Positions 27,892-37,917 of a stretch of DNA of 64,000 nt are shown here, in pieces. This DNA is from Rummeliibacillus sp963792445 (GTDB lineage Bacteria > Bacillota > Bacilli > Bacillales_A > Planococcaceae). The notes under the pieces were generated by a model. The model made no database searches. It was not told the DNA's origin and saw only the letters and a program-made list of their open reading frames with translations. How positions within the stretch are numbered: position 1 is the first letter of the stretch; each line of letters starts with the position of its first letter. The stretch spans positions 575,502 to 639,501 of the forward strand of contig CAWBWO010000017.1 in the NCBI GenBank assembly GCA_963792445.1, written 5' to 3'. The translations under genes were made by a program, and so were the position numbers.

Positions 27892-30800
27892 TTATTTAAC
27901 AGAAAGCACTAAATCCTTTTTAGATGTATTTGCTAAAAATGCTTCCATCGTTGCTTGATCTTCTGTTAATCCTTGTGCTTCAAATTCATTAATACGATCG
28001 ATCATTTTCTTATAATCAGTTGGAACCACTTTGATAAAGCGACCAACATATTGTGACCAGTTACTTAAAATTTGTTTTGCTTTGGTACTTTCTGTGTAAT
28101 GGACGTGTTGTTCTAATAGTTGATGTAACACTGCCTCATCTTCTTTAGAATGAATACTTTCAAAGCCAATCATTTCGAGATTACATTTTGCTTTAAAATC
28201 TTGTGGATTGTCTGCTAGAACATAGGCAATACCACCTGACATACCAGCACCAAAGTTTTTACCGACATCACCTAAGATAACAACATGGCCGCCAGTCATA
28301 TATTCACATCCGTGATCTCCAATACCTTCTACGACAACATTTGCACCACTATTACGTACTGCGAAACGTTCTCCTGCACGACCATTAATATATGCTTCAC
28401 CACTTGTTGCTCCATACAAGCATACATTACCTGCAACGACATTCGTTTCAGCTTTACCTTTGATTTCTGAATTAATCACGACTTTACCGCCAGATAAGCC
28501 TTTACCGAAGTAATCATTCGCATCACCATCGATATGCATTAACATCCCTTTTGGAATAAATGCTCCAAAGCTTTGACCTGCAGAACCTGTAAAGTTCAAA
28601 GTAATGGTATTATCAGCAAGTCCTCTTGCTCCATATCGTTTTGAAATTTCACTTCCAACAATTGTACCTACAACACGGTCGGTATTTTTAATTGGGAAGT
28701 GTAATGATACAGGTTTTTCTTCTATAATTGCTTCTTCAACTCCACTTAAGATTTCACGTAAATCGAGTGATTGCTCAAGTTTATGGTCTTGCTGAACTGT
28801 TTTCGTTCTTGGTCCTTCAACTTGATATAGGATAGAAGCTAAATCTAATTGACCAGCTTTCCAATGATTTTTTGCACGATCGCTTATTTCTAAGATATCT
28901 GTACGGCCAACCATTTCTTCAAATGTTCTAAAGCCTAGCATCGCCATAATTTCACGAACTTCTTCAGCAACAAATTTCATAAAGTTTACAACATGATCTG
29001 CTGTACCCATGAATTTCTTACGAAGTTCAGGGTTTTGCGTTGCAATCCCCACTGGACAAGTATCTAAATGACAAGCTCTCATCATAACGCAACCAAGGAC
29101 GATTAACGGAGCAGTGGCAAATCCAAATTCTTCAGCTCCTAGTAGCGCTGCCATCACAACGTCTTTCCCTGTCATCAATTTCCCATCCGTTTCAAGTGTT
29201 ACGCGATCGCGAAGTCCATTTAACATTAACGTTTGATGAGCTTCTGATAATCCTAATTCCCAAGGTAGACCTGTATGCTTAATACTTGTTTTTGGAGACG
29301 CCCCTGTACCACCGTCATAACCACTGATTACAATGACATCTGCTGCACCTTTTGCTACACCAGCAGCAATGGTACCTACACCTGATTTAGCAACTAGCTT
29401 TACGCTAATTCTTGCATCACGGTTCGCATTTTTTAAGTCATGAATTAGTTCAGCCATATCTTCAATTGAATAGATATCGTGATGTGGTGGTGGTGAAATA
29501 AGTCCAACACCTGTTGTTGAACCACGAACATCTGCTACCCAAGGGTAAACTTTATTCCCTGGCAATTGGCCACCTTCACCTGGTTTTGCACCTTGTGCTA
29601 GTTTGATTTGTAGTTCATCCGCATTGACTAAATAATGGCTCTTCACACCAAATCGACCAGAAGCGACTTGTTTAATCGAACTTCTACGATTATCACCGTT
29701 TTCATCGATTACATAACGGCTTGGATGTTCGCCACCTTCACCACTGTTACTTTTACCGCCAATTCGATTCATCGCAATTGCTAGTGTTTCGTGAGCTTCT
29801 TGGCTAATTGAACCAAATGACATAGCACCTGTTTTAAAGCGTTTTACAATAGACTCTACTGATTCAACTTCTTCAAGAGGAATTTTATTTTCTGGCTTTT
29901 TAAAGGTTAATAGATTTCTTAAGAAACCAATTTGTTCTTCGTTAGCCATTTCAGAGTATTGATGGAACAATCCCAAGTCTCCATTACGAGTTGCTTGTTG
30001 TAATGTGTGGATCGTTTTTGGATTGAATGCATGGTGTTCTCCTTGATAACGCCATTGGAAACTACTACCTGCTTGTAGTACTTGATCAATAGACTCTACA
30101 GCATAAGCGTGTCTAGCATTCGCTTCTTTAGCAATTGTTGGCAAATCAATACCGCCAAGTTTTGACACAGTTCCTGTAAAGTACTTGTCGATTACTTCTT
30201 TACTAATCCCAACTGCTTCGAAGATTTGTGCTCCACGGTAACTTTGTACTGTCGAAATACCCATTTTGGACATTACTTTGACAACGCCTTCTGAAGTAGC
30301 TTTGACATAGCGTTTCACAGCTTCTTCATAACTATAGTTGATATGTCCATCTTCAATTGCTTTAGCCGTTGTAGCAAATGCTAAATATGGATAAATGGCA
30401 TCTACGCCATATCCGATCAATGCAGCAAAGTGATGGACTTCTCTTGTCTCACCTGTCTCAACAATGATGCTTACTTTTGTACGTTGGCCTGTTTTTACAA
30501 GATGTTGATGAACACTACTTGCTGCAAGCAAAATTGGCATCATTTTTGTTTGTGCATTTAAATCTCTATCAGATAAAACAAGCAATTGTACCCCATTTTC
30601 AATTGCTTTATCTGCTTCTTCCGCTAAACGCGCTAAATCTTTTTCTAAATCTTCAGACATTGAAATGTCGATGATTGTCATATCAAATTGATCCTGTGTT
30701 TTTAATTGTTCAAATTGACTCTTCAACAACACAGGTGTTTCTAAAAAGATTCGACGACAATTTTCTGCACTTGGATGTAATAAGTCGCCTTCCGCACCTA

Positions 30801-32409
30801 GTAGAGTCATTGTTGAAGTCACGATGTGTTCACGAATCGAATCAATAGGTGGGTTTGTTACTTGTGCAAATAATTGTTTAAAGTAATTAAATAAAGATTG
30901 TGGTTTGTCAGATAAAACTGCTAGTGGTGCATCATTCCCCATTGATCCTAGCGGGTCTTTTCCTCCTGCCACCATTGGTACAATATATTTTTGAACATCT
31001 TCATGTGTATATCCAAACACTTTTTGTCTGAATAGTAAGTCTTTTACTACTTCAGGTTGTTCATTTGTAGGCTCAACCACTACAAGGTTTTCTTCTAACC
31101 ACTTAGCATAAGGTTGTGCCTGCGCTGTTTCAGATTTCAACTCTTCATCTGAAATAATCCGTCCCTGTTCTAAATCAACAAGCAACATTTTCCCCGGACT
31201 TAAACGTTCTTTGTAAACAATATTTTCTTCCTCAATATCTACTACACCAACTTCTGAAGAGAAGATAATGTAATCATCCTTTGTGATATAATAACGGGCA
31301 GGTCGTAAACCGTTACGATCTAGAATTGCCCCAATTTGTTTTCCATCTGTGAAACAAATAGCTGTTGGCCCATCCCAAGGTTCCATTAAAGTACTTTGGT
31401 ATTGATAAAATGCTTTTTTCTCTTGTGAGATATGTGGATTTTCTGACCATGGTTCTGGAATCATCATCATCGCTGTTTGTGCAGGTGTACGACCCGCTAA
31501 TACGAAGAATTCAAACGCGTTGTCTAACATTGATGAATCACTACCATCTTGATCGACGATTGGCAATACTTTATCAAGGTCTTCCCCAAAGGCCTCAGAG
31601 ATAAATTGTTGCTCACGTGCATTCATCCAGTTAATGTTGCCTCGTAATGTATTAATTTCCCCATTGTGAATAATATAACGATTAGGATGTGCACGTTCCC
31701 AAGATGGGAATGTATTTGTACTGTAGCGTGAATGTACCATCGAAAATGCAGAAGTAAATCTTTCATCTTGCAAATCAAGATAAAACTTTGATACTTCTTC
31801 TGGTGTTAGTAACCCCTTAAACACCATCGTTCGGCTGGACATGCTCGCACAGTAGAAGTCTTTGTTATTATTTTTTGCCCAAATTTCTGTTTGTCTTCGA
31901 ATCAAATATAGCTTTCTTTCAAAAGCAAGAGAATCATTTACATTCACAGCTTTGATAAATACTTGGCGAACAACCGGTGCTGTTCCCTTTGCAATATCGC
32001 TTAAAAACTCTGAATTAGTCGGTACTGTACGCCATCCAAGTAATTCTTGCCCTTCATTTTGGATGAATTCATTAATTTTACTTTCAATTTCCTGTTGCAC
32101 TTGAACATCTTTGTCAAAAAATAACATCCCTACTCCATATTGTCCTACAGCAGGTAATGTCCAATCACTACAAACTTCTCGGAAAAAGTAATCTGGAATT
32201 TGGACCATTAATCCTGATCCATCTCCAGTTTTGCCATCACTACCGCGACCAGCTCTATGATCTAATCTACATAACATTTCTAGGCCTTTCATTACGATGT
32301 CATGAGTAGCTTTCCCTTGTAATTGAGCATAAAGTCCAATACCACATGCATCGTGTTCTAATTGTGGAGAGTATAAACCTTGTGCTTTTGGAATTTGGTG
32401 AAATGTCAT
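27892..32409 (-). CDS. gltB: Glutamate synthase large (alpha) subunit
   Basis: 1505-residue ferredoxin/NADPH-type glutamate synthase alpha subunit (gltA in B. subtilis naming). It converts 2-oxoglutarate plus glutamine to two glutamates. Ntn-type amidotransferase domain with catalytic Cys22 after a propeptide (LEHDACGIG), central and FMN domains (GTGASPKTSIKHTGLPWELG), 3Fe-4S cysteines (CVMMRACHLDTCPVG) and the C-terminal GXGXG beta-helix (SGGKVVINSE). The frame is intact over 4.5 kb, in contrast to genes left of 17 kb. ATG at 32409 follows AAAGGAGGG. Divergent from gltC. Confidence 0.98.
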   Translation of the reverse strand: MTFHQIPKAQGLYSPQLEHDACGIGLYAQLQGKATHDIVMKGLEMLCRLDHRAGRGSDGKTGDGSGLMVQIPDYFFREVCSDWTLPAVGQYGVGMLFFDKDVQVQQEIESKINEFIQNEGQELLGWRTVPTNSEFLSDIAKGTAPVVRQVFIKAVNVNDSLAFERKLYLIRRQTEIWAKNNNKDFYCASMSSRTMVFKGLLTPEEVSKFYLDLQDERFTSAFSMVHSRYSTNTFPSWERAHPNRYIIHNGEINTLRGNINWMNAREQQFISEAFGEDLDKVLPIVDQDGSDSSMLDNAFEFFVLAGRTPAQTAMMMIPEPWSENPHISQEKKAFYQYQSTLMEPWDGPTAICFTDGKQIGAILDRNGLRPARYYITKDDYIIFSSEVGVVDIEEENIVYKERLSPGKMLLVDLEQGRIISDEELKSETAQAQPYAKWLEENLVVVEPTNEQPEVVKDLLFRQKVFGYTHEDVQKYIVPMVAGGKDPLGSMGNDAPLAVLSDKPQSLFNYFKQLFAQVTNPPIDSIREHIVTSTMTLLGAEGDLLHPSAENCRRIFLETPVLLKSQFEQLKTQDQFDMTIIDISMSEDLEKDLARLAEEADKAIENGVQLLVLSDRDLNAQTKMMPILLAASSVHQHLVKTGQRTKVSIIVETGETREVHHFAALIGYGVDAIYPYLAFATTAKAIEDGHINYSYEEAVKRYVKATSEGVVKVMSKMGISTVQSYRGAQIFEAVGISKEVIDKYFTGTVSKLGGIDLPTIAKEANARHAYAVESIDQVLQAGSSFQWRYQGEHHAFNPKTIHTLQQATRNGDLGLFHQYSEMANEEQIGFLRNLLTFKKPENKIPLEEVESVESIVKRFKTGAMSFGSISQEAHETLAIAMNRIGGKSNSGEGGEHPSRYVIDENGDNRRSSIKQVASGRFGVKSHYLVNADELQIKLAQGAKPGEGGQLPGNKVYPWVADVRGSTTGVGLISPPPHHDIYSIEDMAELIHDLKNANRDARISVKLVAKSGVGTIAAGVAKGAADVIVISGYDGGTGASPKTSIKHTGLPWELGLSEAHQTLMLNGLRDRVTLETDGKLMTGKDVVMAALLGAEEFGFATAPLIVLGCVMMRACHLDTCPVGIATQNPELRKKFMGTADHVVNFMKFVAEEVREIMAMLGFRTFEEMVGRTDILEISDRAKNHWKAGQLDLASILYQVEGPRTKTVQQDHKLEQSLDLREILSGVEEAIIEEKPVSLHFPIKNTDRVVGTIVGSEISKRYGARGLADNTITLNFTGSAGQSFGAFIPKGMLMHIDGDANDYFGKGLSGGKVVINSEIKGKAETNVVAGNVCLYGATSGEAYINGRAGERFAVRNSGANVVVEGIGDHGCEYMTGGHVVILGDVGKNFGAGMSGGIAYVLADNPQDFKAKCNLEMIGFESIHSKEDEAVLHQLLEQHVHYTESTKAKQILSNWSQYVGRFIKVVPTDYKKMIDRINEFEAQGLTEDQATMEAFLANTSKKDLVLSVK

Positions 32410-32448
32410 ATGATTCCCTCCTTTGTATATAAAGAATGACTTAAATAC

Positions 32449-32477
32449 ATTTTAGATTTTCAAATTGATATAAACAA
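32449..32477 (-). promoter_or_regulatory. SigA-type promoter of gltBD
   Basis: Minus strand TTGTTT, 17 bases, TAAAAT, about 40 bases before the gltB ATG. The weak -35 fits an activator-dependent promoter. Confidence 0.6.
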
Positions 32478-32498
32478 TATATAATTTGGATAGGATTA

Positions 32499-32513
32499 AT
32501 CTATAAATTAGAT
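32499..32513. promoter_or_regulatory. Candidate GltC (LysR) binding site
   Basis: ATCTA-TAAAT-TAGAT, a dyad of the LysR T-N11-A kind in the 123-bp gltB-gltC intergenic region, upstream of the gltB -35 box and just before gltC. Confidence 0.45.
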
Positions 32514-32532
32514 GGATAGGAGATGACATGGC

Positions 32533-33436
32533 ATGGAATTACGACAATTAAGGTACTTTGTTGCAGTGGCAGAAAGAGAACATATTTCTGAAGCTGCAGA
32601 AATATTACATGTTGCACAGTCTGCGGTAAGTCGTCAAATTGCCAATTTAGAAGAGGAATTAGGCACTCAATTATTTGAAAGAGTCGGTCGAAATGTAAAA
32701 CTGACACCAATTGGAAGGACTTTCCTCGAATATACAATATCAGCATTACAAGCAATTGATTTTGCCAAAAGGCAAATTGATGAATATTTAGATCCCGAAA
32801 AAGGAACAATCAAAATTGGTTTCCCAACAAGTCTTGCAAGCTATCTTTTACCTACAGTTATCTCAGCATTTAAAAAAGAATATCCAAATGTTTCATTTCA
32901 GCTGAGACAAGGCTCTTATCGATATCTCATAAACGCAGTGAAGGATCGAGAATTAAACTTAGCATTTTTAGGACCAGTTCCTGCAAAAGACGAATTGATT
33001 GATACGAAGATTCTATTTACCGAAAATATCTCAGCACTTGTGCCTTCAACTCATCCGTTAGCAAACAAAGGTGAGATTCAATTAACAGATTTACGGAAAG
33101 ATGGTTTTGTCCTATTTCCTGAAGATTATATTTTAAACAAAGTGGCAGTAAAAGCTTGTAAATCTGTCGGCTTCACACCAATTATTAAATCAGTGGGTGA
33201 AGATATGGATGCGATTAAAGGTTTAGTAGCGGCAGGAATAGGCGTTAAGTCTTTTGCCAGAAAGTGCATTTTTTGATGCTACTCCGCGCCGTACTTCAAA
33301 ATTAACGCTTGACGAACCACCATTTACACGGAATGTAGGAATTATTTTCCCAACTAATCGTGAACTAGCTCCTTCAGAAAATATTTTCTTGAACTTTGTA
33401 AGTAATTTCTTCTCACGATTATCGCAGTTTAAATAA
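32533..33436 (+). CDS. gltC: LysR-type regulator GltC (one frameshift)
   Basis: LysR transcriptional activator of the divergent gltBD operon. N-terminal winged HTH (MELRQLRYFVAVAEREHISE, AQSAVSRQIANLEEELG), then the substrate-binding fold. The frame ends early at 33276 (GVKSFARKCIF), but the next frame continues LLPESAFFDATPRRTS to a stop at 33434, giving about 300 residues. One extra A near 33247 (GGCGTTAAGTC) explains this. Divergent pairing with gltB is the classical arrangement. Confidence 0.92.
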
Positions 33437-33536
33437 CACGATTATGGGATTTATTTTCATTTGAATTTTCTGAATTGCATGTACTCTGATTAATATTACA
33501 TGCGGTTGAGAGATGAGCTCCCGTGGTAGCTCTTAA

Positions 33537-33650
33537 GGTACTAAGAAACTATTTTAATACTAATTCCTGTTTTCGTTTGAAGTGGAATCGGCTTCGCTTT
33601 CCCGCGAGAGTTTTGCCGATTTTACTTCAATAATTTTTTTGGTACTAATC
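33537..33650. repeat. Dispersed imperfectly palindromic repeat, copy 1
   Basis: Begins CTATTTTAATACTAAT, has the core TTTGAAGTGGAATCGGCTTC, then GCTTTCC, and the inverted arm CCGATTTTACTTCAA, and ends GGTACTAATC. Related copies at 48541-48656 and 58741-58840. Confidence 0.75.
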
Positions 33651-33716
33651 AAAAACCAAAAGTTGCAAGTTAAAATTTTAAAATTATCAAATTGACACGC
33701 TCATAAAACTTTAAAC

Positions 33717-33776
33717 AAAAAGAAGAGGCTGTCCAAAAAGTGAATGCTTAACTCACTTTTGGACAGCCTCTTCTAT
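33717..33776 (-). terminator. Terminator of metNIQ
   Basis: Very long stem AGAAGAGGCTGTCCAAAAAG / CTTTTGGACAGCCTCTTCT followed by a T-run, just past the metQ stop. Confidence 0.95.
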
Positions 33777-33788
33777 TGATTCAATTAA

Positions 33789-34622
33789 TTATTTTGAAAC
33801 TGGAACAACGGAACCTTTCCACTCTTTGTTGATGAAATCTTGAATTTCTTTAGAGTGTAGGACATCTACTAATTTTTTCACAGCAGGGTTATCTTTATTT
33901 TCTTTTTTCACTGCTACAACATTTACATATGGAGAAGAATTTTTGTCTTCAAGTGCAATTGCATCTTTTGTTGGAGTTAAGCCTCCATCAATCGCAAAGT
34001 TAGAGTTGATGACAACAGCATCGCCTTCGTTGTTATTATACATTTGTACTAACATTTCAGCAGAAGTTTTGTCGTCGATTTTTAGGTGTTTAGGATTTTT
34101 GACGATATCTTTAAGTTCAGCAGATGATTTATTAACACCTTTTTTCAAAGTGATTAGACCATTAGATTCTAATAATGTAAGGATACGACCTTGGTCAGAT
34201 ACAGAGCTACTAATTAAGATTGTTGCTCCATCTGGAAGTTGTTTTAGAGATTTATATTTTTTAGAATAGACACCGATCGGTTCGATATGGATTCCACCAG
34301 CACTAACAAAATCATACCCATTGTCTTTATTTTGTTGGTCTAGGTATGGAATAGTTTGGAAATAGTTTGCATCTAAATCGCCTGAATCAAGATCTTTGTT
34401 TGGTAAAATATAATCTTGGTATTTTTGGATATCTAGTTCTACCCCTTCTTTTTCAAGAATTGGTTTTGCTTTTTCTAAGATTTCTGCGTGAGGTACATTA
34501 GAAGCACCTACCACTAACTTAGTTTCTTTTGAATCACCAGATGATGCTTTATCATTGCTTCCGCATGCTGCTAAGCTAAGTGCTAGTGATGCTGTTAGAA
34601 TTCCTGCTACAATTTTCTTCAT
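33789..34622 (-). CDS. metQ: Methionine ABC transporter substrate-binding lipoprotein MetQ
   Basis: 277-residue NlpA/MetQ lipoprotein. Signal peptide with lipobox LSLAACGS (Cys20). Conserved body: GASNVPHAEILE, DYILPNKDLDSGDLDANYFQ, VINSNFAIDGGLTP. Binds methionine outside the membrane and delivers it to MetI/MetN. Third gene of the operon under the SAM riboswitch. Confidence 0.96.
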   Translation of the reverse strand: MKKIVAGILTASLALSLAACGSNDKASSGDSKETKLVVGASNVPHAEILEKAKPILEKEGVELDIQKYQDYILPNKDLDSGDLDANYFQTIPYLDQQNKDNGYDFVSAGGIHIEPIGVYSKKYKSLKQLPDGATILISSSVSDQGRILTLLESNGLITLKKGVNKSSAELKDIVKNPKHLKIDDKTSAEMLVQMYNNNEGDAVVINSNFAIDGGLTPTKDAIALEDKNSSPYVNVVAVKKENKDNPAVKKLVDVLHSKEIQDFINKEWKGSVVPVSK

Positions 34623-34684
34623 GTTCTTTTCCCCTTTTCTTTACACATTTCATTATGTGAACGTAATTTACGTTTGCACCAAAT

Positions 34685-35354
34685 TTATCTTTTATCCGTT
34701 TTTGCTGTAATATAGTCGCCGATAAATTGAATGATAAAAACGATAACTAACACAAATACCGTTGCGACAAAGGTAACATCATTACGACTACGTTGGAAAC
34801 CATCCATAAACGCTAAATTCCCTAAACCACCTGCACCAATTACACCGGCCATTGCTGTGTAGCCAACTAAAGCTACCGCAGTTACGGTAATTCCTGAGAT
34901 GAGCGCTGGTAAGGATTCTGGTATTAAAACCTTCCAAATGATTGTCCATGTTTTTGCACCCATTGAGCGTGCTGCTTCAATTACACCTTTATCAATTTCA
35001 CGTAAAGCAATCAGAACCATTCGCGCATAGAATGGTGCAGCGCCAATGATTAATGCAGGCATTGCTGCATTTGCTCCACGAATTGTACCTAGTAAGAATT
35101 TCGTAAATGGAATTAACAAAATAACTAAAATGATAAATGGAATGGACCTAAAAATATTGACAACTGAACCGGTTAATACGTTTGCTAGCTTGTTCGCCCA
35201 AAGTTGTGTAGGACTTGTTAGGAATAGTACAATTCCTAAGACGATTCCAATGATAAATGTTAGAACTGTTGAGACAGCTGTCATATATAATGTTTCTCTT
35301 GTAGGCTTCCCACATAAGTTCCCAATCTACATTCGGAAAGAGATCGCTAAGCAT
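34685..35354 (-). CDS. metI: Methionine ABC transporter permease MetI (one frameshift)
   Basis: Membrane permease (metP/yusB in B. subtilis), five helices. The EAA loop is readable (EAARSMGAKTWTIIWKVLIPES) as is the C-terminal FIGDYITAKTDKR. The N-terminus MLSDLFPNVDWELMWEAYKR lies in another frame that overlaps at 35284-35300; one base near 35295 needs correction, giving about 223 residues. ATG at 35354 overlaps the end of metN by eight bases. Confidence 0.93.
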
Positions 35355-36372
35355 TATTGATCACCTCCGTTTTAATACCTTGTTCATCTAAATAGTGAAT
35401 TGCTTTCGCTGTATTCTCATCGCTCCCTATGATGCGAACAATTAATGTTCCATAGGGTCCGCTCTTCGTAGGAGAAATATTGCCATGTACGATATTAACA
35501 TCGACATTACATTCTCGAATCAAATGTGAAATAACAGGTTGTTCAGCTTTTGAACCGACAAAGAATAATTTGATCATTTGATCGTTTGGATAGTTTTCAA
35601 GCATTTGAGAAATGGATTCTTTATGTCCTGCTGTTTCAGTCACTTGAGATACGAATTTCTTCGTCACATCTGCTTTTGGAGATTGGAAAACTTCGAGAAC
35701 ATTTCCTTGTTCCACTACTTTCCCAGATTCCATCACTGCCACACGATGACAAATTTTGCGAATAACATGCATTTCATGTGTGATTAACACAATGGTTAGT
35801 CCAAGTTTTTCATTAATACTTACAAGTAAATCCAATATTGCATCCGTTGTTTCAGGATCTAGTGCTGAAGTTGCTTCATCACAAAGTAACACTTCAGGGT
35901 TATTTGCTAACGCACGAGCTATCCCAACACGTTGCTTTTGCCCACCTGATAATTGTGATGGATACGCTTTTTCTCTTCCTTTTAATCCAACCAATTCTAC
36001 TAGTTCAAGAACTTTTTTTTCACGTTCTGCTTTACTAATGCCCGCAATCTCTAGCGGGAAAGCAATATTCTCTTCCACTGTTCTTGACCAAAGTAAGTTG
36101 AAATGTTGGAAAATCATACTGATCTTATGACGAGCATTTCGTAGCTCTTTCCCTTTTATTGCTGAAATGTTCTGTCCATTTACTGTGACTTTTCCAGATG
36201 TAGGTTTTTCTAGACCGTTGAGTAAGCGAATCATCGTACTTTTACCAGCACCACTATAACCGATAATGCCAAAAATCTCGCCATCATTTATTGATAAATT
36301 AACATCATTAACTGCCGTTAGAGATCCATTAGCGGTTTTGTATTTTTTTACTATGTTTTCGAGTTGAATCAT
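35347..36372 (-). CDS. metN: Methionine ABC transporter ATP-binding protein MetN
   Basis: 341-residue ATPase. Walker A GYSGAGKST, signature LSGGQKQRV, Walker B VLLCDEATSALD, H-loop LITHEMHVI, and a C-terminal NIL/ACT-like domain (LIRECNVDVNIVHGNIS) typical of MetN regulation by methionine. ATG at 36372 (MIQLENIVKKY) follows AAAGGTGG; the frame start at 36384 is less likely. First gene after the SAM-I riboswitch. Confidence 0.96.
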   Translation of the reverse strand: MIQLENIVKKYKTANGSLTAVNDVNLSINDGEIFGIIGYSGAGKSTMIRLLNGLEKPTSGKVTVNGQNISAIKGKELRNARHKISMIFQHFNLLWSRTVEENIAFPLEIAGISKAEREKKVLELVELVGLKGREKAYPSQLSGGQKQRVGIARALANNPEVLLCDEATSALDPETTDAILDLLVSINEKLGLTIVLITHEMHVIRKICHRVAVMESGKVVEQGNVLEVFQSPKADVTKKFVSQVTETAGHKESISQMLENYPNDQMIKLFFVGSKAEQPVISHLIRECNVDVNIVHGNISPTKSGPYGTLIVRIIGSDENTAKAIHYLDEQGIKTEVINNA

Positions 36373-36407
36373 ATTCAAAACCACCTTTAATAAAAAATTC
36401 CTCTAAA

Positions 36408-36578
36408 AATAAATAAGACCTTTCTGCAAGATTAACAGAAAGGTCTAACGTACTATTTATACGAAAACCGTTCTCTCATCTTCCAAAGTATTTAACTTTG
36501 CGTGAATTGGCACCGTGTCACATTGTGACGGTTGCCGGGCTTCATAGGGCACTTCCCTCCACCTCTCTGAATAAGAGC
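36408..36578 (-). ncRNA. SAM-I (S-box) riboswitch with terminator, upstream of metN
   Basis: The minus strand shows the S-box signature: CTTATTCAGAGAGGTGGAGG, then GCCCTATGAAGCCCGGCAACC, later GGTGCCAATTC and GATGAGAGA, then a terminator AGACCTTTCTG / CAGAAAGGTCT with T-run at 36409-36447. Binding of S-adenosylmethionine is expected to stabilise the terminator and switch off metNIQ when methionine is plentiful. Confidence 0.95.
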
Positions 36579-36609
36579 GACGTAAATATATATTTAATTT
36601 ATGTTTGAT

Positions 36610-36638
36610 ACTTTACCACTATATGCGTATATCGTCAA
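36610..36638 (-). promoter_or_regulatory. SigA-type promoter of the metNIQ riboswitch transcript
   Basis: TTGACG, 17 bases, TAAAGT on the minus strand, about 30 bases before the S-box helix P1. The -35 overlaps the end of the upstream thioredoxin-like gene. Confidence 0.75.
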
Positions 36639-36943
36639 TCCTTTTTATGAAATTTTTCATATAAATACGACACAGATTGAAACGCATAGATTTTATCTCG
36701 AACATTGCCGTTTTCAGCAATCAGTAAGCATGGTACGCTTTCCACCTGATAATCATATGCGATTTGTTCAACATAATTTAAATTAGCTTTTCCCATTTGA
36801 ATCTCTGGCAATGTTTGGTCAATAACTTCCATCATTTTGGAAGCAACCATACATGTACCGCACATTGGAGTATATAAATAAAATGCACATAATGACTCAC
36901 TTTCCTTCATATGCTCCCATTGTTCTATTGTCCATTCTTGCAT
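36635..36943 (-). CDS. yusE: Thioredoxin-like protein YusE
   Basis: 102-residue thioredoxin-fold protein with a CxxC redox site in TPMCGTCMVAS (residues about 26-36) and the cis-Pro region ESVPCLLIAENG. No signal peptide. Its function is not established. Twelve bases after yusF, so co-transcribed; its 3' end contains the metN -35 box. Confidence 0.85.
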   Translation of the reverse strand: MQEWTIEQWEHMKESESLCAFYLYTPMCGTCMVASKMMEVIDQTLPEIQMGKANLNYVEQIAYDYQVESVPCLLIAENGNVRDKIYAFQSVSYLYEKFHKKD

Positions 36944-36955
36944 TGTATGTCATTC

Positions 36956-37297
36956 CTATTCTAAAAGAAAACTTGCATGAATTTTAAAATCTGCAGCTAA
37001 TAATATTCTAGCCAAAAATTTTCTTGGTGTCGCCTCTACTTGCTTATATAAAGAAAGTGTTCGTAAATGGTAACTTTCTGGATACTCTCTTTTCATCAAG
37101 GAGCGTAAACGATCCCCTGAATAATCTTCATCAAAAAACGTATATAAATCATACTCTTCATAAGGGTATATGAGCTCTTCTAGTTTACTTGGACTAATGG
37201 TACCATTCGTGCATAGAATTGGAATATCTTCTGCTAATAAGGGTTGAATTTGTAATTTATCTTGTCTACCTTCAACAATAAGCACTTTATCTGTCAT
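36956..37297 (-). CDS. yusF: Toprim-domain protein YusF
   Basis: 113-residue stand-alone Toprim domain: VLIVEGRQDK (catalytic Glu) and FFDEDYSGDRLR (DxD-type metal site). Related to small primase/RNase M5-like Toprim proteins; activity unknown. ATG at 37297 follows AAGGAGG. Operon with yusE. Confidence 0.87.
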   Translation of the reverse strand: MTDKVLIVEGRQDKLQIQPLLAEDIPILCTNGTISPSKLEELIYPYEEYDLYTFFDEDYSGDRLRSLMKREYPESYHLRTLSLYKQVEATPRKFLARILLAADFKIHASFLLE

Positions 37298-37415
37298 GCA
37301 AATTCCTCCTTACAGTTTGATCCCTCTAATTGCGGACAGTAAGAGTCCTACATTAGTGAAAGCGAAGTATAGATGGGGAGTAAATGCCCGATTTGATTTA
37401 AAAAGAATGATATAC

Positions 37416-37449
37416 ATAAAAACGCCAACACAAATAGTGTGGCGCTTTG
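37416..37449 (-). terminator. Terminator of gcvH
   Basis: AGCGCCACAC-TATTT-GTGTTGGCGTTTTT on the minus strand, right after the gcvH stop. Confidence 0.9.
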
Positions 37450-37459
37450 AGTAGTATAA

Positions 37460-37840
37460 TTATTCTTCGATTAGTGCTGTGTATTGTTCAGCTGTTAGTA
37501 AGCCTTCAAATTGTGCAGTATCAGTTGGTTCTACAACAACCATCCATGCTTTTTCGTATGGAGATTCGTTAACGAATTCTGGGCTATCTTCTAAATCTTC
37601 GTTAATTTCAACAACTTTACCTGAAATCGGTGCGTATAATTCAGATACAGTTTTTACAGATTCAACACTACCAAATGGTTCATCAGCTTTGATTTCGTCG
37701 CCAACTTGTGGAAGTTCTACGAATACGATATCACCTAGTTCTGATTGTGCGAATTCTGTAATACCGATACGTACTTTACCATCTTCATTTTTTACCCATT
37801 CATGTTCTTCAGTATAACGTAGTTCTGCTGGTACGCTCAT
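37460..37840 (-). CDS. gcvH: Glycine cleavage system H protein
   Basis: 126-residue lipoyl carrier of the glycine cleavage complex, also a lipoyl relay protein in Bacillales. The lipoylated lysine stands in FGSVESVKTVSELYAP (about residue 62). Begins MSVPAELRYTEEHEW. No gcvPT genes in the window. LipA at 12.5-13.4 kb is the enzyme that would modify it. Confidence 0.97.
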   Translation of the reverse strand: MSVPAELRYTEEHEWVKNEDGKVRIGITEFAQSELGDIVFVELPQVGDEIKADEPFGSVESVKTVSELYAPISGKVVEINEDLEDSPEFVNESPYEKAWMVVVEPTDTAQFEGLLTAEQYTALIEE

Positions 37841-37917
37841 TATTAACCCTCCAAGTATGTATTTTTATACACTTCAATTTTGACATATTCCCTTTTCAAA
37901 AACAAGCTATTCATGAA

